From a virus, in IMG/VR virus record IMGVR_UViG_3300021961_000002, positions 1 to 60,295 of that record: 60,295 nucleotides of DNA. The stretch is one strand, 5' to 3'. Each line of letters starts with the position of its first letter. Positions within the stretch are counted from its first letter, which is position 1. The notes under the pieces are model-generated. The model ran no database searches, was not told where the DNA came from, and saw only the letters and a list, made by a program, of their open reading frames with translations. This document shows, in pieces, positions 19,334 to 26,316 of this stretch. The position numbers and the translations under genes were made by a program.

Positions 19334-19351
19334 TGGGGGCGTAAGCCCCCA
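19334..19351 (-). promoter_or_regulatory. Leader hairpin before the primase-helicase gene
   Basis: A 7-bp G/C stem with a 4-base loop (tgggggc-gtaa-gccccca on the + strand) lies 10 bases upstream of the start codon at 19324, partly next to the RBS-like aggggt. No T-run follows, so it is more likely a translation-affecting leader structure or weak attenuator than a terminator. Confidence 0.5.
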
Positions 19352-19371
19352 TTTGAGACAAGATAAAAAAC

Positions 19372-19602
19372 TTAACTAGAGAAAGACGCTATGTACTTCT
19401 CTATAGCCGCCTGAAGAGTAGACCGTGGGCTACCTCTACCGGAAAACCAGTTATAGATAGTCTGGCGGGACACCCCAAACTTTTTGGCTACGTCTATTAC
19501 AGGCACGGAGTTCTTGATGCAGACGCGGCCAAGCTTGACGCCTAACCGCTTCCCGTCCGCAACCCTATTCTCTTCGGCTATCGCAAGAGTATATCCAAGC
19601 AT
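19372..19602 (-). CDS. Small helix-turn-helix DNA-binding protein
   Basis: 76 residues from the ATG at 19602, preceded by gtgggagtagtc. An upstream in-frame GTG at 19614 is less likely. Residues about 30-60 form a helix-turn-helix: VIDVAKKFGVSRQTIYNWFSGRG, with the canonical G-V-S-R-x-T-I-x-x-W spacing of XRE- or resolvase-like domains. It lies between the SSB-like gene and the primase-helicase. It could regulate the leftward operon; no operator could be matched to it with confidence. Confidence 0.75.
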   Translation of the reverse strand: MLGYTLAIAEENRVADGKRLGVKLGRVCIKNSVPVIDVAKKFGVSRQTIYNWFSGRGSPRSTLQAAIEKYIASFSS

Positions 19603-19604
19603 GA

Positions 19605-20486
19605 CTACTCCCACTCATTAAGTGCTGATACGATATCCGAGCTAACATCACCTTTGGAGGGTTCAGCCCCCTTCTTAGCCCGCTTCTTAGGAGCCGCAAC
19701 AGCCTCATCGCTGTCCTCTTCCTCCTCGTCAGGGGTACTATCGAAAGCAGCTACAGGCTTTCTAGTGACCTTATCGGTCTGAGCCGCCGTGAGTTTCGTG
19801 TACATGTCGAACTCAGGTTTCTCCCGTGCAGCCTTCACAAGCTCGTACTCTTCGTCGGTGATAATACGCTCTGCTGAGAAAGTAAGCTCCATCGTGCTAG
19901 CTTCGCTGTCAAAGGCAATAGTGGTCACGATGTTATCCAGAGCCTCGTTGTTCGCTGTTACGTACTTAACGTAGCTTTCGAACGGGTGAGCGGTGCCGGT
20001 ACCTTTCCCAAACAAGGACTTAGCAGGGATATTGAACTGGTAGATGTCGCCGCTTTCATCACCAGCCAATAATACGGCAATACGCCGTTGGTACCGGCAC
20101 GCTCTCCCCCCGTTAGCTCCCGAACCTTTGATGTTCTGCTGACACATTGCACAGTTCGAAGATTGCGGATCAGAAGAAGCGTCTTCGGGGGTCTTTCCGT
20201 CGTTAGACCAACAGTTAGGAAGCGTTGCTTCTTTCGTCGGGTCGTACTTATCTTTGTAATAGATACGGGATGGGTTAGTGAGGGCGTTGAGGATAATGAC
20301 CTTGATATCCCCTCGCACTGCGTTGCCGACCTGCTCTCCGTTGATGATCCGCTTGAACGTGCCGTTGATATTCGACTGGATACGGCGGCTCGTAAAAGAG
20401 CCAGACGAGAATACCCCCTTAAGCTTACTCTCGCGCGGCCCAGATACAGTCACACTGTTGTTTGTAAAAATGGTTACTTCGCCCAT
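19605..20486 (-). CDS. Putative single-stranded DNA-binding protein
   Basis: 293 residues. The N-terminal two thirds are beta-rich with a Cys cluster (LPNCWSND near 90, SSNCAMCQQN near 115, RACRYQRR near 133) that may bind zinc. The last 60 residues are strongly acidic (DEEEEDSDEA) with a lysine patch and end in VSALNEWE, the kind of acidic, hydrophobic tail used by SSBs to recruit partners. Phage genes of this type lie, as here, beside helicase, nuclease and polymerase genes. The SSB role is inferred from architecture and context. I cannot confirm an OB-fold by eye. Confidence 0.5.
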   Translation of the reverse strand: MGEVTIFTNNSVTVSGPRESKLKGVFSSGSFTSRRIQSNINGTFKRIINGEQVGNAVRGDIKVIILNALTNPSRIYYKDKYDPTKEATLPNCWSNDGKTPEDASSDPQSSNCAMCQQNIKGSGANGGRACRYQRRIAVLLAGDESGDIYQFNIPAKSLFGKGTGTAHPFESYVKYVTANNEALDNIVTTIAFDSEASTMELTFSAERIITDEEYELVKAAREKPEFDMYTKLTAAQTDKVTRKPVAAFDSTPDEEEEDSDEAVAAPKKRAKKGAEPSKGDVSSDIVSALNEWE

Positions 20487-20497
20487 GTCTAGTGCTC

Positions 20498-20914
20498 CTA
20501 TCGTGCTGTTGGTTTACGGACTTGAACTACATACTTGCTTTCAACTTGTAGTCCAGCAGGATGTAAGTCTGGATTATCTTCCAGAAAAGTTTTCATGTTA
20601 CCGTTGTGGATACGCTTCTCTAACAGATAAGGCGCATCGTGTTGCATGACGAAATCGTAGATGCTTTGCCAATCGCTCGCCCAAAAACGAGACTGGATAC
20701 GGCGGGACACAGTACCTGAAGCTGTCTTAATGCTGTCAGCATTTTGATCGTTACAAACATTCAGCAACTGATCGCCAATAACATCAAGCTCACGGCGCAG
20801 TACCTCCATCTCGGCCTTGTGCGCGTCTTCCTTCTCGTAGATTATGTTACGTTGTTTGATATATGCCTCTACCAGATCAGGTGTAGAGACAGTTCTGTTG
20901 TCTTCAGTTTCCAC
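20498..20914 (-). CDS. Uncharacterised replication-region protein
   Basis: 138 residues, 11 bases upstream of the SSB-like gene. About residues 10-60 are predicted coiled-coil (IKQRNIIYEKEDAHKAEMEVLRREL). A compact domain follows with DWQSIYDFVMQHDAPYLLEKR and a C-terminal VESKYVVQVRKP. Similar short proteins with this W/Y-rich middle and basic end occur beside SSB genes in other phages. Function is not known to me. Confidence 0.55.
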   Translation of the reverse strand: METEDNRTVSTPDLVEAYIKQRNIIYEKEDAHKAEMEVLRRELDVIGDQLLNVCNDQNADSIKTASGTVSRRIQSRFWASDWQSIYDFVMQHDAPYLLEKRIHNGNMKTFLEDNPDLHPAGLQVESKYVVQVRKPTAR

Positions 20915-20950
20915 TGGTTACTCCCTCAATTACGTTTTAGACTTAGTTAA

Positions 20951-22333
20951 CTAGGCGGCACTCTGAAGCGCGTCGCGGTATAAGTCAACGACTAATTTAT
21001 GGTCCGCCATCTTTTTTCTCAAGACACGATATAGCTTACGCTCTACCTCGCTACCTACTATATGTATGACTGTCATCGCGTTCTTCTGTCCAGGGCGGTC
21101 TATACGTGCATTAGCTTGTAGGTAGGTCTCTACGCTCGTAACTGGAGCGTACCAAATAACGGTGTCTGCAGCAGTGAGTGTGAGCCCATGAGACGCTGCT
21201 TGCGGTTGTATTAGCAGTACCTTCGGGTCTTTTTCTTCTTGGAACCGTCTGACCGCTTCAGACCTTTTATGTAGGCTGACGCGACCGTCGATGACGCTGC
21301 ACGGTATTTTACTTTTGTTCAGAGACTCTTCTAGGATGTCGATAGTGTGGCTAAACGGAACAAACACGAGTGCCTTGTTGTTAGTTTCATTGATGGCTTC
21401 TATAACAGCTTGTATCCTGCTGGACGCATCAAATTCGACCACAGCTCCGTTGTCCGAGTAAACCGCACCGCCCGATATCTGCAAAAGCTTGTTTAGCTTT
21501 GCGGCTGCGTTTATAGCCGTAATACTGTCGCCATCCGCGTCGCGAATGAACTGCTTCTGCATAAGCGTGTAGTACTTCTTTTGTTGCGCAGTAAGTTCTA
21601 CATCTCTGTTCACAAACGTAACGGCGGGTAGGTCCAAACAATCTTTCTTTTCAAACCGAATCGCCGGTTGCAATATGTTATGCACGGTATCTTTCGCGCT
21701 TGGCTTAGGTATCCAGGTGTACTGAGACAGCCTGTACATAACCATGTCGCGGAAAGCGCCTACATACTTGGGGCTGTTATCAGGATTTACCAGCCGTGCC
21801 AGACCGAAAGCATCAATAGGAGACTGCGCAGCGGGAGTGCCTGTCAGCATCCATAACCCGCAGCCCTTACTCACTATATCCCGAAGCGCTTTCCAGCGAT
21901 TGGTCTGCGTGTTCTTGTAAGCATTGGCCTCATCGACCACCACAAGATCGAAGCCACCGTCCATTATCTCTTTTTTAACGATAGCTACGCCATCGTAGTT
22001 GATAATAACGAACTCTGCATTACCGCTAATGGTCTTAGCTCTGGTCTTTGCGTCGCCATATGCCACCATACAACTCCGGTGCATGGCGAAAGTGAACAAA
22101 TCGCGCTGCCAAGCGGACTTCATAATAGATAGCGGGCATATCACAAGGACTCGTTTGATCTTACCTTGTTTCATTAAGTGGTCCGCCGCCCATATGACGG
22201 ACGCGGTTTTGCCCGTACCCTGCTCGTTAAAGCAGAACGCCTTCTTCCTTCTGGACAGGAAGTCAGCAGTAGCCTCTTGGTGTGCAAACGGTTTGTATTT
22301 TCCAGGCCACTCGTAATTCTTTAGTATACTCAT
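20951..22333 (-). CDS. SNF2-type DEAD/H helicase
   Basis: 460 residues with all main superfamily 2 motifs: Walker A NEQGTGKTASV, DEAN (motif II), LTGTPA (motif III), a C-terminal block with LVFVPFSHTIDIL, and motif VI QANARIDRPGQK. The spacing and the R-PGQ ending are typical of SNF2-like ATPases, which translocate on double-stranded DNA. In phages such genes sit in replication/recombination modules, as here between SSB-like and HNH/Cas4-like genes. A role in fork restart or displacement of bound proteins is likely but not shown. The start at 22333 overlaps the HNH stop by four bases. Confidence 0.85.
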   Translation of the reverse strand: MSILKNYEWPGKYKPFAHQEATADFLSRRKKAFCFNEQGTGKTASVIWAADHLMKQGKIKRVLVICPLSIMKSAWQRDLFTFAMHRSCMVAYGDAKTRAKTISGNAEFVIINYDGVAIVKKEIMDGGFDLVVVDEANAYKNTQTNRWKALRDIVSKGCGLWMLTGTPAAQSPIDAFGLARLVNPDNSPKYVGAFRDMVMYRLSQYTWIPKPSAKDTVHNILQPAIRFEKKDCLDLPAVTFVNRDVELTAQQKKYYTLMQKQFIRDADGDSITAINAAAKLNKLLQISGGAVYSDNGAVVEFDASSRIQAVIEAINETNNKALVFVPFSHTIDILEESLNKSKIPCSVIDGRVSLHKRSEAVRRFQEEKDPKVLLIQPQAASHGLTLTAADTVIWYAPVTSVETYLQANARIDRPGQKNAMTVIHIVGSEVERKLYRVLRKKMADHKLVVDLYRDALQSAA

Positions 22334-22599
22334 CCTTTTACAGAGTGGTCGCTGTTGCGGTTAAAAGAGCGGTTTTTACTTTTCTTTTTAACACGCAAGT
22401 TTTTGCTTCCGTTCCCGCCGCCTTTGGATAAAGGCTTTTTATGGTCAACGTCATTACCGTCACCTTTTGCGACCCGACCCTCCTTCTCTAATTTGTACCT
22501 AGCACGGTTCCTAGCAGCTCTGTTTTTTCTCTGCTCTGGGGTGCCGTGGTATTGCTCGTATTCTTTCCCGTATGGGCGCTCTTTATTGACATAGGGCAT
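22330..22599 (-). CDS. HNH endonuclease, short
   Basis: 89 residues from the ATG at 22599 (MPYVNKERPYGKEY), chosen over a longer frame because ctaggagacacttt supplies an RBS. The C-terminal half has the HNH core: VDHKKPLSKGGGNGSKNLRV, with His in VDH, the GG-x-N loop and NLR. It is extremely lysine/arginine rich. It lies between the SF2 helicase and the PD-(D/E)XK nuclease. It may be a small nicking or homing-like nuclease, or serve in replication; no intron-like insertion is visible around it. Confidence 0.75.
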   Translation of the reverse strand: MPYVNKERPYGKEYEQYHGTPEQRKNRAARNRARYKLEKEGRVAKGDGNDVDHKKPLSKGGGNGSKNLRVKKKSKNRSFNRNSDHSVKG

Positions 22600-22609
22600 A
22601 AAGTGTCTC

Positions 22610-23272
22610 CTAGCTCTTGTTGAACTCACAACTGGTAACTGGGCAGAACTTGCACAACGGGCCACTCACGGGGTTCCACACTCCGCTTTCGTGCGCCACA
22701 GCTAGCCTCTCCAGTTCGTCGCTAAACACCCCCATATAACTCAGCATGTCTTCCCTCTTGTGAATTTTCTTTATCAGATCGTTTGTAACCACAAACGCTA
22801 AAGCTGATTTAAGCTCTTTAAGTTTTGGGTAGTGGACAAACGTAGCCGCTGCCATCAAGTCTAACTGTTTCGTGTCGGCGTAGCGTGTGTTTCGGCCCGT
22901 TTTATAGTCTATGATGTACCCAGTCTCTCCGTTTTCTATAAGTAGATCGACGATACCACGATACCAAACGTCTCTGTCGAAGAACCCGCAGGGCTCTAAA
23001 TTCTCTCCGACGCGCCGCACCCCCAGTTTCAGTTCGCAGTGTTTCTCGCCGTCTAGTTTTTTGAGCGCGTCAATGAACCTTGTTATGAACCCAAACTTTT
23101 CCGGTACGGGGGTGTCGTTTTTGACGTTAAGCTCAGCCGCCTTATGGACCTCGTTGCCGTATAAGATAGCTGCCGTCTGCGCGTCTTTAACGTCTCGTGC
23201 CACCTTCAAGTGATAATACTTTTTTGGGCACTGATCGAAAGTCTTTATACTGCTGTAACTCCAAGCCGCCAT
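22610..23272 (-). CDS. PD-(D/E)XK nuclease, Cas4/RecB-like, with Fe-S cysteine pattern
   Basis: 220 residues, RBS tggagaaagcaa. The start WSYSSIKTFDQCPKKYYH and the core GIVDLLIENG...YIIDYKTG fit the Cas4/RecB-like nuclease family; Asp in VDL and Asp-Tyr-Lys carry the catalytic site. Four cysteines, Cys15 and Cys207/Cys210/Cys215 (CKFCPVTSC), match the iron-sulfur arrangement of Cas4/AddB. Such phage enzymes act as 5'-3' exonucleases in recombination or replication. No CRISPR array or cas1/cas2 is present, so this is not part of a CRISPR system. Confidence 0.8.
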   Translation of the reverse strand: MAAWSYSSIKTFDQCPKKYYHLKVARDVKDAQTAAILYGNEVHKAAELNVKNDTPVPEKFGFITRFIDALKKLDGEKHCELKLGVRRVGENLEPCGFFDRDVWYRGIVDLLIENGETGYIIDYKTGRNTRYADTKQLDLMAAATFVHYPKLKELKSALAFVVTNDLIKKIHKREDMLSYMGVFSDELERLAVAHESGVWNPVSGPLCKFCPVTSCEFNKS

Positions 23273-23390
23273 TTGCTTTCTCCAGTGGCCAACGCCATTT
23301 CGGCCCGTTTTGCGGCGTAGGGTACCTCAACTTCCATACGATATCCACAAAGTTCTCCTGGGTTTTCGCTATGTCTCTCAATGTAACCAT
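23187..23390 (-). CDS. Doubtful short reading frame overlapping the nuclease start
   Basis: An open frame reaching into the nuclease gene by 86 bases could encode about 67 residues from the ATG at 23390 (MVTLRDIAKTQENFV). It has a plausible middle (WKLRYPTPQNGPKWRWPLEK) but no good RBS and an unusually long overlap. It may be a real small gene, a decayed piece, or chance. I list it only because the 300-base gap above the nuclease has no other candidate on this strand. Confidence 0.25.
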   Translation of the reverse strand: MVTLRDIAKTQENFVDIVWKLRYPTPQNGPKWRWPLEKANGGLELQQYKDFRSVPKKVLSLEGGTRR

Positions 23391-23572
23391 AAAGTCTAAT
23401 GCGGTCTCAACTGGTCTCACCCCGTGTCACTCCGTGTTATGTTTCTTCCGTTTATAAAAGCGCCGCCGCCGCTACACATAATAAAAAAGCAAAACCGGGG
23501 TTCGATTCCACCCCCCATACGGCCATGGCAACGCAGTACAGCCCCACAGCCCTGCATAGAAAAACCACAATT
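23391..23572. other. Non-coding gap with an isolated tRNA T-arm-like motif
   Basis: The stretch holds no convincing gene. At 23497-23512 the plus strand reads ggggttcgattccacc, with the GTTCGATTCC core of a tRNA or tmRNA T-arm. The stem pairing is poor (a G-A and a C-C mismatch when folded as five pairs), no acceptor or anticodon arm could be found upstream, and no integrase gene is present to make it an attachment site. Confidence 0.4.
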
Positions 23573-23938
23573 TTAGCTCCGGGTGAGCGCCTTGATCCGT
23601 GCCCCGGCGGCTCCCGGTTCAGGTCGGTCGTCGATGATGTAGTCACGAGTCACTCCATCTATAATTATACCGAGACAGGCTCTTGCGTGCGCCGCATGAG
23701 ATATCCCACTTTCGGGGTCAACATCTTCACCATCTACGAACGCAGCTATATGTCTCAGCGCTGCGTTGAGGTACACCATCATAGAGACGCTGGTGTCCCG
23801 CCAGTTATAGGCCCCGTATTTCTCAGCCCCCAACTCAAACGCAACTGCCTCTTCAACTAACGCAGCTTGCGGGATGAGAGCGAGAGATGGTTTCTTTGTC
23901 CCGAATGAACTTTTTGGGTTGCTGTCTGGGGCTGTCAT
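23573..23938 (-). CDS. dATP/dGTP diphosphohydrolase-like (MazG-like) protein
   Basis: 121 residues from the ATG at 23938, overlapping the gcrA-like stop (ATGA). The motif order fits the phage dATP/dGTP pyrophosphohydrolase group: LALIPQAALVEEAVAFELGAEKYGAYNWR, then YLNAALRHIAAFVDGEDVDPESG and HAAHARACLGIII. The E-x-x-K-Y-G, R-H and E-D-x-D-x-E-S-G segments hold the expected metal-binding acids. It would hydrolyse dNTPs to dNMPs and pyrophosphate, shaping the nucleotide pool. Related enzymes accompany 2-aminoadenine genomes, but no purZ is present, so a normal pool role is more likely. Confidence 0.7.
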   Translation of the reverse strand: MTAPDSNPKSSFGTKKPSLALIPQAALVEEAVAFELGAEKYGAYNWRDTSVSMMVYLNAALRHIAAFVDGEDVDPESGISHAAHARACLGIIIDGVTRDYIIDDRPEPGAAGARIKALTRS

Positions 23939-24393
23939 TTTTCCACCGGCACGTGTGTTTTGTTGTGGTGCTCTACGCAATAAGAGCTGCCTTCTTTAAT
24001 TGACCTACCGCAGAAACGCATGGTGTTGTCACTTGGAAACCCGTATATGTATCTGCACCCATTGTTGCTCAGAACGCTGAACGCCTCGGCAATGGCCAGT
24101 AATGTTGCTTCGTCAACCTCTACAAATGTTTCCGCATCTAACTGCGGTTCTGTTTTTACTTTGGGTTTAGGTTTGACTTGTGGTTGCGGCCTTTGTGCGC
24201 TCTTTATTTGCGGGTATACAACCACGTTTTCAAACCCAGTTACGACACCTTTCTGCAGTCCGAGCCGATGAGCTTTACCTACGACGGCGTTCTTACCACA
24301 ACCTAACTCGCGCCCTATTTCAGCCGCAGACAGCCCCCCATCGCTCCATAGTTGCGTCAAACGTATGATTTTGTCCTGTGTCCAAAAACTCAT
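23935..24393 (-). CDS. gcrA: GcrA-family cell-cycle regulator homologue
   Basis: 152 residues. Residues 3-45 are the GcrA N-terminal helix-turn-helix: WTQDKIIRLTQLWSDGGLSA, then ELGCGKNAVVGKAHRLGL. A charged Pro/Lys linker (about 60-85) follows. The C-terminal part has NGCRYIYGFPSDNTMRFCGR then SSYCVEHH, the Cys/His pattern of the GcrA sigma-contacting tail. GcrA works with sigma-70 at GANTC sites methylated by CcrM in alphaproteobacteria, so this gene points to such a host. The phage copy may redirect host transcription; that is inference. It is coupled to the dNTPase-like gene by ATGA. Confidence 0.8.
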   Translation of the reverse strand: MSFWTQDKIIRLTQLWSDGGLSAAEIGRELGCGKNAVVGKAHRLGLQKGVVTGFENVVVYPQIKSAQRPQPQVKPKPKVKTEPQLDAETFVEVDEATLLAIAEAFSVLSNNGCRYIYGFPSDNTMRFCGRSIKEGSSYCVEHHNKTHVPVEK

Positions 24394-25172
24394 TTCACAT
24401 TCCCTCCCGAACGCAAAATGTTTCCTTCGTAAACGTAAGTGCCCACATGCTTCAAATGAATAAACGGGTTAGCAAATATTTTGCCGCCGTGTTTCGCCCA
24501 CAGCTCACAAAAATGGTAGTCCTCCGACAGCAGACAACCGTCCGCGTCAATGCTGGTAGCGAAGAACTCGTGAGTTAAGGGTTTCACGTACTCGTCCGTA
24601 TTTGGAACTTTTGCCCCCGACACTCTATACGTTGGCACATGCGGTATCAGCTTCTCAAATACCTTGCGCTTGATTAGCATAAACCCGGTGCCCCCGTGTC
24701 GGACTGTTACCAACCCCTCTTCGTTGGTCTCTGCATCGTCAACGCCAATAAGATTAAGAACGAACGAACCGCCAAAATCTCGGAGATTTGTCCGTCCCTC
24801 TTTCGCAGCACGTTCAACTTGCTCCCAATCCAATTCTTTCTTTGGGTATATACCGCAAACGATATCCTTATCCGCAGACACCAAAGCTTTTATAGCATCA
24901 TGCCCGAACGCTATGTCTGCATCGACAAACATAAGGTAGTCGTGACCCGCTTCGAGAAATAACCTCACTAGCTCGTTCCGCGCACGAGTAATCAAGCTCT
25001 CATTAGTTATCTGCGCCCAAAAAACATTTACCCCGTCGGCGCGTAACGTAGCCATAGATTGCAGCAGTCCTAATACATACGCACCTGTACACATACCGCC
25101 GTACATCGGCGTGGCAATTAAGAGGCTCTTGGGTTTAGGCTCGGAAACCGACACTTTAATATTATCATCCAC
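24390..25172 (-). CDS. Glycosyltransferase family 2-like protein
   Basis: 260 residues. An N-terminal alpha/beta start (KSLLIATPMYGGMCTG) leads to RARNELVRLFLEAGHDYLMF and the metal-binding DxD at Asp84-Ala-Asp86, as in GT-A glycosyltransferases. A later HGGTGFMLIKRKVF and DYHFCELWAKHGGKIF complete the pattern. It lies beside a methyltransferase gene. A second, similar protein is encoded at 51071. Likely roles are glycosylation of phage DNA, virion or host surface, but substrate cannot be told. Confidence 0.75.
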   Translation of the reverse strand: MDDNIKVSVSEPKPKSLLIATPMYGGMCTGAYVLGLLQSMATLRADGVNVFWAQITNESLITRARNELVRLFLEAGHDYLMFVDADIAFGHDAIKALVSADKDIVCGIYPKKELDWEQVERAAKEGRTNLRDFGGSFVLNLIGVDDAETNEEGLVTVRHGGTGFMLIKRKVFEKLIPHVPTYRVSGAKVPNTDEYVKPLTHEFFATSIDADGCLLSEDYHFCELWAKHGGKIFANPFIHLKHVGTYVYEGNILRSGGNVK

Positions 25173-25174
25173 GG

Positions 25175-25768
25175 TTAACTCCTCTTCTGAAGTGCAGCTT
25201 GATAGCCCACATGCACCAACGATGCTCGCTCTGCCATTATATTTGTAAAGCTATCTATAGCGAGCTTAGGGCGATGTAACACGTCGCGGGGATTGCCCCA
25301 TAGGTAGTCATCGAACACCATAATCCCACCCACTTTAAGTAACGGCCACGCCATGCACGCATCTTGTAGCACCTGGTCCGCTGTATGCGCTCCGTCGATA
25401 TAAATGAAATCGTATGGTGGAACTCTGTCGTATATAAGTTGCGCCAGCGCGTCCGTGGAGGTCTTCTTTATTTTGAAATAGGTGTGCCGCGTGTTCCTTA
25501 TCGCCAACTGCATATTTTGGGAGAAGCGTTCTTCTGTGCCGCGCATATCGTCGGTAGTATGCTCTTCGCCACCGCCCCAAGTGTCCACGCAGTCTACGTG
25601 ACCGCCCTTCTCGTCCATCATGTTTTCGACGATCCAAGCCGCACTTCGACCTTCGTAACTTCCAATCTCCAGAAAGCGGTTCCGAGCGGGTAGGAGCGGT
25701 ATAAGTTGCTTCCATACATCTGGTGCCCAACTGAACCAATCTTTTGTAAACTCATATGCAGGCTGCAT
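25175..25768 (-). CDS. Class I SAM-dependent methyltransferase
   Basis: 197 residues from the ATG at 25768, supported by gggagagcaaa; an earlier ATG at 25801 lacks a good RBS. Motif I is FLEIGSYEGRSAAWI, followed by VDCVDTWGG as the ribose-binding strand, then FIYIDGAHTADQVLQD and GGIMVFDDYLW, typical of the Methyltransf_24/CmcI-like group. Members methylate small molecules or sugars rather than DNA, which fits the adjoining glycosyltransferase gene. Substrate unknown. It overlaps the DnaA-like gene end by 17 bases. Confidence 0.75.
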   Translation of the reverse strand: MQPAYEFTKDWFSWAPDVWKQLIPLLPARNRFLEIGSYEGRSAAWIVENMMDEKGGHVDCVDTWGGGEEHTTDDMRGTEERFSQNMQLAIRNTRHTYFKIKKTSTDALAQLIYDRVPPYDFIYIDGAHTADQVLQDACMAWPLLKVGGIMVFDDYLWGNPRDVLHRPKLAIDSFTNIMAERASLVHVGYQAALQKRS

Positions 25769-26066
25769 TTTGCTCTCCCAACTGTAACAAAGCGTGTTCA
25801 ATAGTATCTATATCTTTCTGTAGACCTTCGTACCGCTGCACGTATGTCGGTATGTTGCGAGCAGCATGGATAACTGTAGTGTGGTCTCTGTTAAACGCAG
25901 CCCCAATTTGAGGGAGGCTTTTATCGGTTAGCTTTCTTGCAAGAAACATAGCCACCATACGTGGGCGAGATACTCTTCTTTTCTTATCGTTTCCGATAAG
26001 TTCTTCGACCGTTAACCCGTAATATATACTTGTAGCTCGTTGTATATCTCTTATTCGCAAACCCAC
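25752..26066 (-). CDS. Stand-alone DnaA domain IV-like DNA-binding protein
   Basis: 104 residues from a GTG at 26066 with a strong aggagggcagtaa RBS. Residues 32-75 match DnaA domain IV: SRPRMVAMFLARKLTDKSLPQ, then GAAFNRDHTTVIHA, with the Arg-Asp-His-Thr-Thr signature (60-64) that reads the DnaA box. No AAA+ ATPase part is present. The N-terminal part looks like the short DnaA domain III/IV link (YYGLTVEELIG). It could mark or block DnaA boxes in phage or host origins; five 15-bp iterons with a GGATAA core lie at 38767-38841. Confidence 0.8.
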   Translation of the reverse strand: MGLRIRDIQRATSIYYGLTVEELIGNDKKRRVSRPRMVAMFLARKLTDKSLPQIGAAFNRDHTTVIHAARNIPTYVQRYEGLQKDIDTIEHALLQLGEQNAACI

Positions 26067-26077
26067 TTACTGCCCTC

Positions 26078-26233
26078 CTATTCAGCTTTCTCCGTGTCGT
26101 TCGGCGCGGGTCCGGGGTTATCCTGCGGCATCCTCGGACATGACTGAATGCCCATCTCGCATATAAGCCACATAAATAGACCACACCTTCTGCATCGACG
26201 AGTCCATGGGTCAATCTTGTGAATTCGGTGCAT
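26078..26233 (-). CDS. Small Cys-rich protein
   Basis: 51 residues from the ATG at 26233, with a clear caggagggtgtgaaa RBS; a longer frame upstream lacks one. It has a CRRC pair and two more cysteines (LICEMGIQSC) in the first 34 residues, which could form a small zinc site, and a Pro/Asp-rich tail. Nothing is known to me of its function. It lies between the polymerase and the DnaA-like gene in the same operon. Confidence 0.5.
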   Translation of the reverse strand: MHRIHKIDPWTRRCRRCGLFMWLICEMGIQSCPRMPQDNPGPAPNDTEKAE

Positions 26234-26316
26234 TTTCACACCCTCCTGTTCTGGTGTCGCCCCTTGCTTTACACCCCTTTGAGCTATCAACCATCCGTAC
26301 AAACGTAAGTTTCATA

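Noticed and set aside
23497-23512. A tRNA gene
   Set aside because: Only a T-loop-like core; the stems do not pair and no anticodon arm or acceptor stem is present.
23573-23938. 2-aminoadenine (Z) genome
   Set aside because: A dATP/dGTP diphosphohydrolase-like gene is present, but no PurZ- or DatZ-like gene was found.
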